NCBI GenBank assembly: GCA_947624685.1 | Contig: CANQLJ010000002.1 | Location: 45,465-109,464, forward strand | DNA from: Candidatus Gastranaerophilales bacterium | GTDB lineage: Bacteria; Cyanobacteriota; Vampirovibrionia; Gastranaerophilales; Gastranaerophilaceae | Reading direction: 5' to 3' | Length of the DNA: 64,000 nucleotides | Shown here: one piece after another, positions 43,001 to 53,400 of the stretch | How positions within the stretch are numbered: the stretch's first letter is position 1 | Layout of the letters: each line of letters starts with the position of its first letter | Translations under genes and position numbers: made by a program | Notes under the pieces: model-generated | The model's input: the letters and a program-made list of their open reading frames with translations, nothing else | Database searches by the model: none | Told to the model about the DNA's origin: nothing

Positions 43001-44456
43001 TCAAGGGAATATAGAAGTCAAAGGCAATGTCGCTTCCATTAAAAACATAAAATTAATTAAATTCATCACAAACCAAAACAAAAAAACATACCCCATAATC
43101 TGCCTAAAGATTATGGGAAACATCATTCAAAGGCAAAGTGAATTTTTCTATGATAATTTAAAAATTTCGACAAATTCGATGATTAATGTTCGGATTTTGA
43201 ATTTGATATTTAAAAAATCGATTTTGAAACAGGGCAATTTCGATTGCAACATTAGTTTAAACGGAAACGTCAAAATCCCCAAAATCATTGGAAAAATTGA
43301 CCTCTATGACCTCGATATTCCTCTTTATAATACACAAATTAATAATATCAAAGTTGCAATATCAAATAATTTTATAGATAGTGAAATTTTAGCCAAAAAC
43401 AACTCTCAAAGCGACATCAAAATCAATCTGCACGCCAAAAACAAGCTTGACATTCCTTATGTCATTAATGATATAAAAATATCTTCAAATAAAATAATTG
43501 TTCAAGATATTTTAAAAAGTATCGAAAAACAAGAATCCAAAACAGATATTGAAAAAAGACAAGAAATAGTTATTAAACCCAATGATTTAATAATTCACAA
43601 GGGCGCATATAATTTTAAAGATGTAGAGTATGAAAAAATTCGGGCTCAAAATCTTTTGGGTGATTTTTCATATAAAAACGGCATAATTGATTTAAACGAT
43701 GCACAATTAAATATCGCAAAAGGAAAAATTAACGCAAAAGGAAAATATAATATAAAATCATCCAAACTTGAACTGGATGCGGATATGAAAGATTGCGATT
43801 CTAATATTTTGGCAGAGACTTTTTTGAATTTGAAAAATCAAATACACGGAAAAATAGACGGCAAAATCACGCTATCCACCAAGGGATTAAGTTATGTTGA
43901 GAGCATAAAAAATATTAAATCAAACATTACTTTTACGATTAATGACGGAAAAATGCCGAAATTAGGGTCTTTGGAATATTTCTTAAGAGCGGGAAATTTA
44001 ATTAAAAACGGAATCTTGGGGTTATCCATAAATAATGTTATCGAAGTTTTGACTCCTTATAAAACGGGGGAATTTGAACAAATTCAAGGAAACCTTGTGT
44101 TGGAAAAAGGCGCTATAAAAGACCTTGATATATTTTCTAAGGGGAAAAATTTGAGCTTGTTTTTGGATGGAAATTATTTGATATTGGATAATTTAGCCGA
44201 TATTGAAATATACGGAAAACTCTCTCAAAATATCTCCAACGCGCTTGGCGCTTTAGGAAATGCTTCGATTAATCAATTTATTGAAATTATAACAACTCAA
44301 AAGAAAAACAAAAACCAACAAGACGAAATTTTAAAACAATATTTGGATAAAATCCCCCCGATTGAGGGAGATAACGAAAATGCAAGATATTTCAAGGTTA
44401 AAGTCCATGGCGACATCAACAAAGAAAACTTCATTCGAAGCTTCAACTGGTTATAA
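40074..44456 (+). CDS. AsmA/TamB-like giant envelope protein 2
   Basis: A 1460-aa protein anchored by an N-terminal membrane helix (LLLKIFLSLIILIFLIFIVFILWL) and otherwise built of beta-strand repeats rich in Asn, Asp, Ile and Lys. The C-terminal module FTINDGKMPKLGSLEYFLRAGNLIKNGI, followed by FEQIQGNLVLEKGAIKDLDIFSKGKNLSLFLDGNY, is the AsmA/YhdP-like block found in all three giants here. It ends VKVHGDINKENFIRSFNW, again with FxW. The predicted role is a bridge for lipid transport between inner and outer membrane, inferred from the family. It is transcribed alone or with the GH13 gene 47 nt downstream. Confidence 0.8.
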   Translation: MQKFFSKLNKPLLLKIFLSLIILIFLIFIVFILWLKYFISYNSIEKNLEKLTNLNIEFIEPQTDFDYRFNLNLKAKNINIYSKDKSKKFASLNDTHIALKPIGLLFKKAYIKNFDSKNIEIALCRNEKGEIDIQKEINTDFIENLQKKHFLLTKLNSKIDNFNFTFNDNYKIKNQINLNLKDGYVKISKKDKIFLFKQQGLITTNILNDTQSASLDILINSKYPFNHINTKDIRAKMNIDNVNLFIFNDLAKKYISNDINMLSGNLDLKLDVENDDNKISSNIQNLSLKLNDGKIITPYKKDIDMNMDFDIDKDKIEINDLKILSNDLDVSSKGQITKYLSKNPYFDINSKITKTQINNFTYLIPDNAIFYRKKGIPTLKKANFFATADGTVNLKYSPLDMEGNLKISNIYIPNYPKPYSQNDVNLTFMHNKMRVYTRVYTPKNEYVLIDGISNLDDSLWGKYLVKSTSKIDLAFARLYLVPIQQIIGFNIGPVPIMDIKGYGKIDIKTQGTINDAQIFGFFEATDAQARLEGLDGILKNGSCKITFDDRKIIFNFLKGKLNDADFNLKGNVTTKGEADLDILINGAKTSDILKIFNNSEITKPYINLTKNIKSASGLMELELKLSGLINDYENKEFLNNLSPLGRMILKDNKIVLNNNIDLNKISAIFNFGPVQKFEGTINLNESKFNVLLNSKTPLNKISKGEDFLVDCEIKSSKINSNDILQKLKQADFSSQLQKRILDELQNYNFYSKLNLKSQGKISLNDLNIKNFKNQGYLIGLNSAQTSKVNFLDGIIKFENDKVTFNNFKFKLDSMGLVNIKGSLNNVLSLKPLGDLNIYLEKIMLDDVKKIFPKINIENCLVNNGSIIFKGDDIKLNSISLNYDSMPLFLNVKAKDIYDKKDFEADFSTIVNETSSDNIINPYLTTPLKIKGELPLKGSFSGNSEDYAIDFSATIPKNSDISFMGANISDTNYKRELQGNIEVKGNVASIKNIKLIKFITNQNKKTYPIICLKIMGNIIQRQSEFFYDNLKISTNSMINVRILNLIFKKSILKQGNFDCNISLNGNVKIPKIIGKIDLYDLDIPLYNTQINNIKVAISNNFIDSEILAKNNSQSDIKINLHAKNKLDIPYVINDIKISSNKIIVQDILKSIEKQESKTDIEKRQEIVIKPNDLIIHKGAYNFKDVEYEKIRAQNLLGDFSYKNGIIDLNDAQLNIAKGKINAKGKYNIKSSKLELDADMKDCDSNILAETFLNLKNQIHGKIDGKITLSTKGLSYVESIKNIKSNITFTINDGKMPKLGSLEYFLRAGNLIKNGILGLSINNVIEVLTPYKTGEFEQIQGNLVLEKGAIKDLDIFSKGKNLSLFLDGNYLILDNLADIEIYGKLSQNISNALGALGNASINQFIEIITTQKKNKNQQDEILKQYLDKIPPIEGDNENARYFKVKVHGDINKENFIRSFNWL

Positions 44457-44468
44457 TTTTGTAACAAT

Positions 44469-44497
44469 TTAACCCGAATGTATTTTTTTATTATAAT
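44469..44497 (+). promoter_or_regulatory. Promoter of the GH13 gene, leaderless type
   Basis: TTAACC (44469-44474), 17 nt, TATAAT (44492-44497), then 6 nt (TTTTCT) and the ATG at 44504. No ribosome site. Confidence 0.55.
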
Positions 44498-44503
44498 TTT
44501 TCT

Positions 44504-46576
44504 ATGGAAAGAGTTTTTGTTTTAATTTTCGCTTCATTTATATTTTTAAGCTTTTCTTGCCCTGCTTTGGCAGATGTTGTTTCAAGTGAAATTCAACAGG
44601 AAGAAACATCCCAAACTCAACAAAACGAAATTAATAACGTAATTCAAAAAGACATTTCAAAAGAAATCCAAAAAGAAATAAAAGACGCTATTGTTGAAAT
44701 CTACGGAAAAGAACAATCTCAGGAAATTTATAATAATGTCATATCTCAAGCTAAAAGCGCAATTACAAATAGGCCGAAAGAATTAATTGAACAAGACCTG
44801 AATCGAAAAAACGATTGGTATAAAGATGAAATAATCTATATGTTTTATGTCGATCAGTTTGGAGTTGTGTCCGATGAAAAGAAAAATAAATTCTCTGACA
44901 CTAAAACAATGTTTGATTATCTTGAAGACCTTGGGGTCACAACTTTATATATGCTTCCTTTTGCGGATAGCGAAATGAAAGACGCGGGGTTTGATGTTAA
45001 AAACCCAAAAAACGTCCGGCTCGATTTAGGCGGAATGATTGAATTTAAGGATTTTATTAAAGACGCTAAAAAAAGAAACTTTAAAATTAAAGCCGACCTT
45101 GTCTTGAACCATTTCTCCGATAGCCACGAATGGTTTAAAAAGCTTGAAGAGGGCGATGAAAGCTATCTTGATTATTTTATATATAAAGATAAAATGCCCG
45201 AATTCAGAAAATATCAGGATGAAAAATTGGGAACCGTTATAGAATACTTGGAAGATGATGGGACAATATCAAAAAGAAGATTGATTTTCCCCGAAAACAC
45301 GCAAACACACTATCGAAAAGTCAGCGTTAACAACAAAGACTATTACCTTTATCACACGTTTTATCCTTTTCAATTGGATATAAACTGGCAAAATCCCAAA
45401 GTTTTATATTATGTTTTAGATACTATATCATATTGGGCAAACTTGGGTGTTGATATTTTTAGGCTGGATGCCATTCCCTATTTATCAAAAGACAAAGGAA
45501 CAAACGCCGAAAACCAACCCAAAACCCACGCAATCGTGAAGCTTTTAAGCAACTACATCCAATTAAGCGCTCCCTCAAGCGTGATTCAAGTTGAAGCATG
45601 CCAGCAGCCAAAAGACATCATTCATTACTTCGGGAAAGAAAGAGAAGTCACTCTTAATATTAATAATGTCGAAAAACCGCTAAAGAGAACTTCTCAAGCA
45701 CAAATTGCATATCATTTTCCATATATGAGCGCAATTTGGGCAAGCCTTGTTACGGAAGACAAAAAATATTTTATTGAAGCTTATAAAAAAACTCCCTCTA
45801 TTCCAAAAAGCTCTGTTTGGGCGCTGTTTTTAAGGCTCCATGATGAATTGACGCTCGAGATGGTGAGCCCCGAGGTTCGAGAAATCATTTTTGATAACCT
45901 TGTTGATAAAGGTCTGAGCTTTAGAAAAGGTTTTGGAGTGTCGGGAAGGCTTGCTAATTTTTTGGATAAAAACCCCAATCGAATCGAAAGCGCTTTTGCG
46001 ATACTGTTGTCGCTTCCGGGAGTGCCTATTATATACTATGGAGATGAAGTGGGTGTTGCTAATAACTTTGAAAATGCTAAAAAATCAGCGCTTTTAAGGC
46101 AAAATAAAAACAAAAAAGAAAAGAATTTTCTTTTATCTGCTTTTGATTCAAGAGACATAAATCGGGGAAACGTTCCAAAGAAGCTCTTTTACGGCTCGAC
46201 AAAAGGATACTACGAATTTAACAGCAAAGTTTATAAAAAAGTTAAAAACTTAATCAGCATAAGAAAAAACTATTCCTGTCTTATCAGAGGTGATTTTGAA
46301 ATATTAAAAACCGAATCAAAAAGCAATTTTTCATACATCAGAAAAGATAAACAAAACAAAATTCTTGTAATAAATAATCTTTCAAAAGACAAGTTAATTG
46401 CGCAAATTACTCTACCCACCGATGTCATTTTAAAAAATAAAGGACACATAACGAGTCTTAAAAATTTAATCAATGATGATAACGTAAAAGTAAATATATC
46501 GTTGCAAAACCATACCATGCACTTAAGGCTGTCGCCATATCAGACGCTTTGGCTTGAATTACGGGAGGAAAAATAA
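44504..46576 (+). CDS. Exported GH13 glycosidase resembling trehalose synthase
   Basis: A 690-aa GH13 enzyme with a signal peptide (FVLIFASFIFLSFSCPALA) and a Gln/Glu-rich linker to residue ~95. The (beta/alpha)8 domain follows: IKADLVLNHFSDSH, GVDIFRLDAIPYL (nucleophile Asp ~321), IQVEACQ (acid/base Glu ~363), FLRLHDELTLEM (third acid ~446) and LSLPGVPIIYYGDEVGV. The HDELTLEM stretch is typical of trehalose synthase (TreS), which converts maltose to trehalose in the cytosol. An exported version is unusual, so it may be a periplasmic maltosyl or alpha-glucan enzyme. The catalytic triad is intact. Its stop overlaps the acyltransferase start by 1 nt. Confidence 0.82.
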   Translation: MERVFVLIFASFIFLSFSCPALADVVSSEIQQEETSQTQQNEINNVIQKDISKEIQKEIKDAIVEIYGKEQSQEIYNNVISQAKSAITNRPKELIEQDLNRKNDWYKDEIIYMFYVDQFGVVSDEKKNKFSDTKTMFDYLEDLGVTTLYMLPFADSEMKDAGFDVKNPKNVRLDLGGMIEFKDFIKDAKKRNFKIKADLVLNHFSDSHEWFKKLEEGDESYLDYFIYKDKMPEFRKYQDEKLGTVIEYLEDDGTISKRRLIFPENTQTHYRKVSVNNKDYYLYHTFYPFQLDINWQNPKVLYYVLDTISYWANLGVDIFRLDAIPYLSKDKGTNAENQPKTHAIVKLLSNYIQLSAPSSVIQVEACQQPKDIIHYFGKEREVTLNINNVEKPLKRTSQAQIAYHFPYMSAIWASLVTEDKKYFIEAYKKTPSIPKSSVWALFLRLHDELTLEMVSPEVREIIFDNLVDKGLSFRKGFGVSGRLANFLDKNPNRIESAFAILLSLPGVPIIYYGDEVGVANNFENAKKSALLRQNKNKKEKNFLLSAFDSRDINRGNVPKKLFYGSTKGYYEFNSKVYKKVKNLISIRKNYSCLIRGDFEILKTESKSNFSYIRKDKQNKILVINNLSKDKLIAQITLPTDVILKNKGHITSLKNLINDDNVKVNISLQNHTMHLRLSPYQTLWLELREEK

Positions 46577-47685
46577 TGGAGCAAAATTTGCAGCTTAAAA
46601 AAACAAAAATTCTAAATTATATTAATGTCTTTAGAGGCTTAGCGATTTTATTAATCATTATGGGCCATACGATGCAATTTGGAGAACCTCAAAGTTTAAC
46701 CAGAAACATCGTCTGCGAAATTTTTTGCGGAGGTACGGCGCTATTTATCTTTATTTCAGGGTTTTTATTTCAGCATTTATCCTATAAATATGAATTTAAA
46801 AATTATATGAAAAAGAAATGGACAAATGTCATTATGCCCTATCTTTTTTGCGCAATTCCGGGGCTATATTTCTGCTTTTATTATCCCGTTGAATATAAAA
46901 ACCCTTTTTTAGGGCTTGATTGGTATATCCAAATTCCGCTTCATATCTCAATCGGGCGGGTGATGAATGTTCCAACGTGGTTTATTCCAATGATAGTTAT
47001 ATTTTTTCTTTTTTCCTATATATTTTTAAAACTTGAAAAAAAGGATATTTTATATAAGCTTTTACCAATATTGTTTCTAATCACAATTTTTCTTCCCCGG
47101 GGAACGGCGGAAATTGAAGATACCATTGGTTTAACTTATCTTGGAAAATATTTAGTTTATGTAAAATATATTTTATCTAATTTTATACATTTTATTTCAC
47201 TGTATGTTTTTGGGATGTATTGCTCTAAAAATAAAAATATAATTGATAAATTCTATCAAAAAAGGTGGCTGCTTTTTATTTTGATGATTGCATTAAGCGC
47301 ATTTGATATATATCTTGCCCAAAAATACAATAGCGCAAATTACACTTTATCTAAAACGATTCTGACAATGTATTTATTAGGGTATTTAAAACATTACGAT
47401 GAATTTATAATTTCGCACAAAAAAACCAACAAAACCCTTGATTTTATTGCAAAATATTCTTTTGGGATATTTTTTATCCACTGGTACTGGTTTTTTATCT
47501 ATAAACAATTTATCGCTTTCAATTTAGATTTACCGATGTTTCCAAGCCTTTTTGTCACAATAATAAATGTGACTATAAGATTTTTAGCTGTCACTATACT
47601 ATCTGTTTCAACATTATTTATAATTAAATCAATTATTTTAAAAATCAAAAAAGACGCAAATACAAGACAATTTATTGGGGTTTAG
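46576..47685 (+). CDS. Acyltransferase 3 family membrane protein (OafA-like)
   Basis: A 369-aa protein with about ten membrane segments and the family start NVFRGLAILLIIMGHTMQF, where the His of the catalytic RxxxI...H motif is present. Acyltransferase-3 enzymes acetylate or succinylate sugars of lipopolysaccharide, peptidoglycan or exopolysaccharide, often at the inner membrane. A GGAGG ribosome site precedes the ATG, which overlaps the stop of the exported GH13 enzyme, so both may act on the same periplasmic glucan. A strong terminator follows. Confidence 0.85.
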   Translation: MEQNLQLKKTKILNYINVFRGLAILLIIMGHTMQFGEPQSLTRNIVCEIFCGGTALFIFISGFLFQHLSYKYEFKNYMKKKWTNVIMPYLFCAIPGLYFCFYYPVEYKNPFLGLDWYIQIPLHISIGRVMNVPTWFIPMIVIFFLFSYIFLKLEKKDILYKLLPILFLITIFLPRGTAEIEDTIGLTYLGKYLVYVKYILSNFIHFISLYVFGMYCSKNKNIIDKFYQKRWLLFILMIALSAFDIYLAQKYNSANYTLSKTILTMYLLGYLKHYDEFIISHKKTNKTLDFIAKYSFGIFFIHWYWFFIYKQFIAFNLDLPMFPSLFVTIINVTIRFLAVTILSVSTLFIIKSIILKIKKDANTRQFIGV

Positions 47686-47698
47686 ATTTATTTTTTTT

Positions 47699-47735
47699 AA
47701 AGGGGCGGGATAATAATAACTCCCGCCCCTTTTTA
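47699..47735 (+). terminator. Strong Rho-independent terminator after the acyltransferase gene
   Basis: Twelve-base-pair GC-rich stem AAAGGGGCGGGA / TCCCGCCCCTTT around TAATAATAAC, followed by TT. Because pheS converges from the other side, it probably serves both directions, but it is stronger for the rightward transcript. Confidence 0.92.
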
Positions 47736-47746
47736 CTTAAAATCTT

Positions 47747-48781
47747 TTAGAATTGTTTTAAAAACCTAACGTCATTGTTGAAAAATAATCTTATATCATC
47801 AATTGCATATTTGAGCATCGTGAGCCTTTCAACTCCCATACCGAATGCAAAACCGCTATAGATATCAGGATTAATTTCTACTCCTTTTAATACATTAGGA
47901 TCAACCATGCCTGCACCTAATATCTCAAGCCAGCCGGTACCGGAGCATGTGGGGCAGCCTTCGCCCTTGCACATTATACATTGAACGTCTATTTCAACGG
48001 AAGGTTCGGTAAATGGGAAATAGCTGCTTCTAAATCTTGTCGGGCGAGATGAACCAAAATATAGTCTTATAAATTCATTTAAAACGCCTTTTAATTGTGC
48101 CATAGTGACACCTTTATCGACATACAAGCCTTCTATTTGGTGAAAAAGGTTATTTTTTCTTGCGCTCACCGCTTCGTTTCTATAGACTCTGCCCGGGGAA
48201 ATGATTTTAATAGGCGGTTTAGAATTCATCATTTGTCTAACTTGAGCGTTTGATGTTTGGCTTCTTAAAATAACATTTGACGCATTTTCGCAATAAAAGG
48301 TATCCTGCATATCCTTTGCAGGGTGTTCTTTTGGAAAATTCAACAAATCGAAATTATATTTTTCAACTTCAACTTCGGGCGAATATTGAGGCTTAATCAA
48401 TGAAAAGCCGAGGTGTTCAAATATTGTTGTAATTTCATTAATTGTTTGAGTTAAAGGATGAACATGTCCCGTCGGGATATAATCACCATCCAGCGTTACA
48501 TCTATTTTTTCTTTTTTTAATTTTTCATCGAGCTCTTTTTTATAGAAAAAGTCATTTTTTTTATTTACCAGCTCATTTAATTCATTTGAAATTTTATTTA
48601 AAAGTGCGCCGATAATTGGCTTTTGTTCATTAGGAAGGTCTTTTAGGCCCTTTTTTAAATTATTAAATTCGCTGTTTCTTGATAAATATTTATTTTTAAC
48701 ATTTTCAAGAGATTTTAAATCACAGCAAGCTTCAAGTTCACTTAAAAAAGCTTTTTTAATTTCGTTAATCTTATTTTCCAT
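47747..48781 (-). CDS. pheS: Phenylalanine-tRNA ligase alpha subunit
   Basis: Catalytic subunit of class II phenylalanyl-tRNA synthetase. The 344-aa protein has an N-terminal coiled coil for tRNA binding and the catalytic domain with PTGHVHPLTQTINEI, DTFYCENASNVILRSQTSNAQVRQM (motif 2 region), GRVYRNEA, HQIEGLYVD and GFAFGMGVERLTMLKY (motif 3). A CMCKGEGCPTCSGTGWLEILGAG segment gives a possible zinc site. The pheT gene is not adjacent. Confidence 0.95.
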   Translation of the reverse strand: MENKINEIKKAFLSELEACCDLKSLENVKNKYLSRNSEFNNLKKGLKDLPNEQKPIIGALLNKISNELNELVNKKNDFFYKKELDEKLKKEKIDVTLDGDYIPTGHVHPLTQTINEITTIFEHLGFSLIKPQYSPEVEVEKYNFDLLNFPKEHPAKDMQDTFYCENASNVILRSQTSNAQVRQMMNSKPPIKIISPGRVYRNEAVSARKNNLFHQIEGLYVDKGVTMAQLKGVLNEFIRLYFGSSRPTRFRSSYFPFTEPSVEIDVQCIMCKGEGCPTCSGTGWLEILGAGMVDPNVLKGVEINPDIYSGFAFGMGVERLTMLKYAIDDIRLFFNNDVRFLKQF

Positions 48782-48841
48782 ACAATTTCTCGCTTATAAT
48801 TTGTTTCACATTTAATAATAGCTTAAACAAAAAATTTATAC

Positions 48842-48847
48842 TATAAT
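48842..48847 (+). promoter_or_regulatory. -10 box of the GT-C-like membrane protein gene
   Basis: TATAAT, then 7 nt (ATTTGCC), then the ATG at 48855. The predicted transcription start coincides with the start codon. Confidence 0.45.
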
Positions 48848-48854
48848 ATTTGCC

Positions 48855-50381
48855 ATGGATTTTGTTTTTTATTTAACATTGTTTTTCTTTGTTTTGTTGT
48901 TTGGGGCTTTGGATAATTCAATTGATTACGATTTTTTTGCAAGATTGATTGTGGGAAAAAGCTTTTTTCAAACGGGAGAACTATTTAAATATGACTTTTA
49001 TTCCTACGGCACAACCCATAATTTTATCGACCACGAATGGGGTTCAAGCTTAATATTTTATCTTATCCAGCATAATTTTTCAGATATCGGACTATATATT
49101 TTTAAAAGCGCAATAATTTTTCTTACACTTTTTATCGTAACAAAAATCATAAGGCTCGATAAATCTGACGCCAAATTCCATTTTCTTTTTTTCTTTTTTG
49201 CAATTCAAAGCATCTGCTACACGTTTTTCTCAACCATAAGATGCCAGAGCTTTTCATTTTTATTTTTTGTAGCTTATCTTTATATCTTAAAACATAGCCT
49301 TAAATATAAAAACTATAGAGTTCTTTTTTGCCTGCCCCTGTTAAATATAATCTGGCAAAATCTCCATGGGGGTTTTGTTTTAGGGTTAGCATTAATTGTA
49401 ATATTTATAATCGGAGAATATTTAAACAACAATAAAAAATTTTCAAAAGTCCTTTCAATTTCATTTTTAATTACACTTTTAGGGATGTTTGTAAACCCCT
49501 ATGGGTTAAAATATATTACCTTCATTTTTGAAGCTTATAAACTCAATAGAATCCATATAATCGAATGGCAAAGCGCATTTTTTAATCATCTTTTTATTTT
49601 TCAGTATATCAAATTTAAAATATTCTTTGCCGTTTGCCTTATTTTATTTATCTTTTCGATTGTTAAATCCTTAAAACTATATGGCATAAAAAGTTTTTAT
49701 CAAAAAATCGATAAAACAAAATACCTGCTTATCATTTTTTGCACAATTATTTCACTTCTTGCTCAAAGGTGCCATCCCTTTTTGGCACTTAGCATAATTG
49801 CTTTATGCTACAATAATTTTTATCAAATTTTTAATAAAAAATTAAGCATAGGGGTTGATAATTTAAAAGAGATAATTTTACTGATAATTATTACAATATC
49901 GAGCCTATCTCATATCTATAACTATAAATTTATAAATACCTTAAATGAAAGGTTTTATCCCGTAAGATGCATCGAATTTATAAAAATTAATAAAATCAAA
50001 GGCAATGTTTTTTGTAATTTTCATATAGGAAGCTATGGGGCTTATAAACTTTATCCTGATAATTTAATTTTTATGGACGGAAGATATGAAGAAACCTATG
50101 ATGTTAATTTGATTAATGAAATGGGGGATTTTTTCTTAAATAAATATAACGGTAGTTTTTTAAAAAAATATAAAAGCGATATTTTAATTATCGAAAATTT
50201 TTATCCCGTAAAAAAAGCTCTTGATAATGATAAAAACTGGTTTTTAGCTTATAGCGACGAAAATTTTTCTCTATATTTGCCTAAAGAATATAAAAGAAAC
50301 GAAGGATTTATTTTGCCAAACGAAGATAAAAATTACTATTTCAAAACAAAGTTTGAAACAAACATTGATTGGCTTAAATAA
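48855..50381 (+). CDS. Polytopic membrane protein, GT-C glycosyltransferase-like
   Basis: A 508-aa protein with about ten to eleven membrane segments and short loops. The first periplasmic loop contains acidic residues (DNSIDYDFFARLIVGKSF, HEWGSSLIFYLI) in the place where GT-C polyprenyl-phosphate-dependent glycosyltransferases carry their catalytic Asp/Glu. The C-terminal ~110 residues form a soluble periplasmic domain (NVFCNFHIGSYGAYKLYPDNLIFMDGRYEE). I cannot name the substrate. The gene is followed 87 nt later by AsmA3. Confidence 0.6.
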   Translation: MDFVFYLTLFFFVLLFGALDNSIDYDFFARLIVGKSFFQTGELFKYDFYSYGTTHNFIDHEWGSSLIFYLIQHNFSDIGLYIFKSAIIFLTLFIVTKIIRLDKSDAKFHFLFFFFAIQSICYTFFSTIRCQSFSFLFFVAYLYILKHSLKYKNYRVLFCLPLLNIIWQNLHGGFVLGLALIVIFIIGEYLNNNKKFSKVLSISFLITLLGMFVNPYGLKYITFIFEAYKLNRIHIIEWQSAFFNHLFIFQYIKFKIFFAVCLILFIFSIVKSLKLYGIKSFYQKIDKTKYLLIIFCTIISLLAQRCHPFLALSIIALCYNNFYQIFNKKLSIGVDNLKEIILLIIITISSLSHIYNYKFINTLNERFYPVRCIEFIKINKIKGNVFCNFHIGSYGAYKLYPDNLIFMDGRYEETYDVNLINEMGDFFLNKYNGSFLKKYKSDILIIENFYPVKKALDNDKNWFLAYSDENFSLYLPKEYKRNEGFILPNEDKNYYFKTKFETNIDWLK

Positions 50382-50468
50382 TAGTTACAATTTGTTTTAG
50401 AATTATTTTTTCGTTTTATAATTAATAAAAAATAAATTGGGATAGGAATATTTTTAGGGAATAATTTT

Positions 50469-53400
50469 ATGAAAAAATTTTTAAAAATAGCATCAATTGT
50501 TTTGGCTTCTATTTTAGTTTTTTTATATGTTTGTATATTAATTGCACCACCTATTGTAAACAAGGTTGTTGATTTTGAAAAATATAAAAAAGATATTCAA
50601 AAAATTGTCTATGACAATTCAAAATTGAATCTTAATTATTCCGATATAAAATTATATTCTACACCAATGTTATCAACAGGTGTCATAATAAAAGACATAG
50701 AGGTCACCTTTGATGATAAATCTACACTTTTTAAAACTTCTCAAGTTAAAGGCGGAATTGCACTTTTAAATCTGTTTTTATTAAACATCAAAAGCGCAAA
50801 CTGCTATGTTGAAAATCCTTTTGTTAATCTAGAAATTGTCGATGGTGCGCAATATAAAATCGTTAAAATTATTGAAGATTTAATTAACATTAATAACGCT
50901 AAAGCTGCAACTAAACCAAAAGATGAAAATGAAACCCCAAAAATCGTTCAAAAAATGATTAATCATATAACAATATCAATCCCCGAAGTCGTTATAAATA
51001 ATCTTGAATTAAAAGTTCTTGACCTGCAAAGCGGCAATAACTTAAAAGCAGTTAGCGATAAAGTAATCTTAGGCTACAAAAGCAAAAATAATTCCATAAA
51101 AATTAAGTCTAACGCTAAACTTCTATCAAACGACAAAGAAAATATCTTAGCCAATGTTGATTTTAGAGCGATTTTACCAAAAATTGAACAGCAAAAAGAA
51201 ACTCCCGACCCTGATGAAAAAATCGAACTTCCTTTTATAAATATCGTAAAAATTTATCAAACTTATGATTTAAAAACAAATATAGATACAAAGCTCAGGC
51301 TTCGCCCCACAAAAAACAATAAATTAATCGCTTTCGGCTACTTAAATATCGATAATTTAAATTTAAAACTAAGCGAGATAAGGCTTCCTGATAGCTACGC
51401 TCATTTGATTTTTGACGGAAGAAAAATAACTTACGATAGCGACATTTACGCTCACGAAAACGAAAAATTAAACCTAAACGGCGTTTTAAAATACGGAAAA
51501 CATCCTAAATTAAAAACGACAATTTTAGCTAATGAAATCCATTTTAATAATGTTTTAAATTTATTAATCGGGTTAATGGATAGTTTAAATATCAAAAATG
51601 ACCTTGATAAAATCACAACAACAGGCTATCTGAAAGCTGACGCTACAATTAAAACAGACTTCAAAAAGATTAAATCATCGGGTTCAATAATTATTAAAGA
51701 CGGGTCTTTTATTAACCCCAAAACAAACATCGGAATTAAAAATATCATTGCAAACCTTGTTTTGGATAATGATATTTTAGATATTAAAAACACATCCGCT
51801 GTAATTAACAACTCTAAACTCAATGCCGAAGGCAAAATCGACAATCAATCAAATGTCGATATTAAAATTAATGTCGATGATTTATCTTTAAGCGAACTGT
51901 ATCAAACATTTGCCCCAAAAGACATTAAAAGCGCCTATAAATTAAATCGTGCCAATTTATCCGCCCATATTAATTTGAAAGGAAAAATCGACAACTTAAA
52001 CGCTAATTTAAACACAAAATTAAAAAATCTCTCTTTAAGCGACGCTAAAAATACAATTTTTGTCACAAACGACTTAGCGAACATCAATTTCTTAGCAAAC
52101 AGCGAACAAATCAAAGGTCAAATTTCAAATAACGGCTTTAAAATTAACATCCCCCAAATGAAAACCCAAGGGCTAATTGATAAATTATCCGTCGATATAA
52201 ATAATACCGATATTTTGATTAATCCCTTTGATTTTAAATATAATGACCTATCTAAAATTACAATAAATGGAAAAATCGAAAATTATATAAATGACCCTGA
52301 TATCGATATTTTCTTAAACGGAAATATATCGACAAATAATTTAATTCAAACACTGGGTCGCGAAATTGAACCTTTTGTTTCTCACAAAGGTATAATTCAA
52401 CTTAAAACTTCGATATCGGGAACAGCAAAAGAACAAAACATCATCGCTCAAATTTATTGCGATAAAGATAATTTCATAACCCCGATTGATTTTGTAACGT
52501 TATTAAATTCAGCTAGTTTGATGAATTTAAGCGCAAATATTAAAAACGGAAAAATCAAAGTCAAAGATTCGGGGCTCTTTAAATTGAATACCCAAGGTTT
52601 TAGCGACAATTTGACACAAAATACAATAAATGCTCAAAACATAATCGATTTAACAACGATAATTGATAATAACCACATAAATCTATTCAGATTAACCTTT
52701 AAAAACCCGCAGGAGCTTAAGCTATCGGCATTTAAAAAATCTTCAATGAATGCAAAAGGGAAAGTCATCTTAAACGGAAGGTTTGATAATCTTAACTATG
52801 GCGGGGATTTAAAAATCGCAAATTTAACAATACCGGAGCTTTTGTTTAAAACTCAAAATCTCGATTTAGGTTTTTATCTAAACGGATTAAGCCTCAAAAC
52901 AAAACAAATTGATTTAAACGGCTCGAAAATCGACGCAAGCTTAAAAGCCGATTTGAATAATTTATCATTAATTAAATTAAACGATATTGACGTAAAATCA
53001 GATTTAATTGATGTTGATAAAACATTAAAAGTTTTAGATGAATTAAATAAATACCTGCCCGCCCCCCAAAAACAAACAACAAAAACAACGCAGGCAGTGC
53101 AAGCTAATATTCCAACCCAAAATATTCCAATCATCGCAAACGGAAAATTTGATATAAAAGCTCTTAAAACAGGAAACATTAATATCTCAAACATAAAAGG
53201 GCTTTTGGCGCTTGAAAATAATACATTATTAATCCATAACCTTGATTGCAATGCTTTTAAAGGCGAAGTCCAAGGCGACATTAAAATGAATATCTTAAAT
53301 GGTCTTTTAGGTATCAAATTAAAAGGCAAAGACCTTGATTCCAATATGGCACTAACTGATGCCGCTAATATGAAAGATATGATTAGCGGGGATTTAAAAT

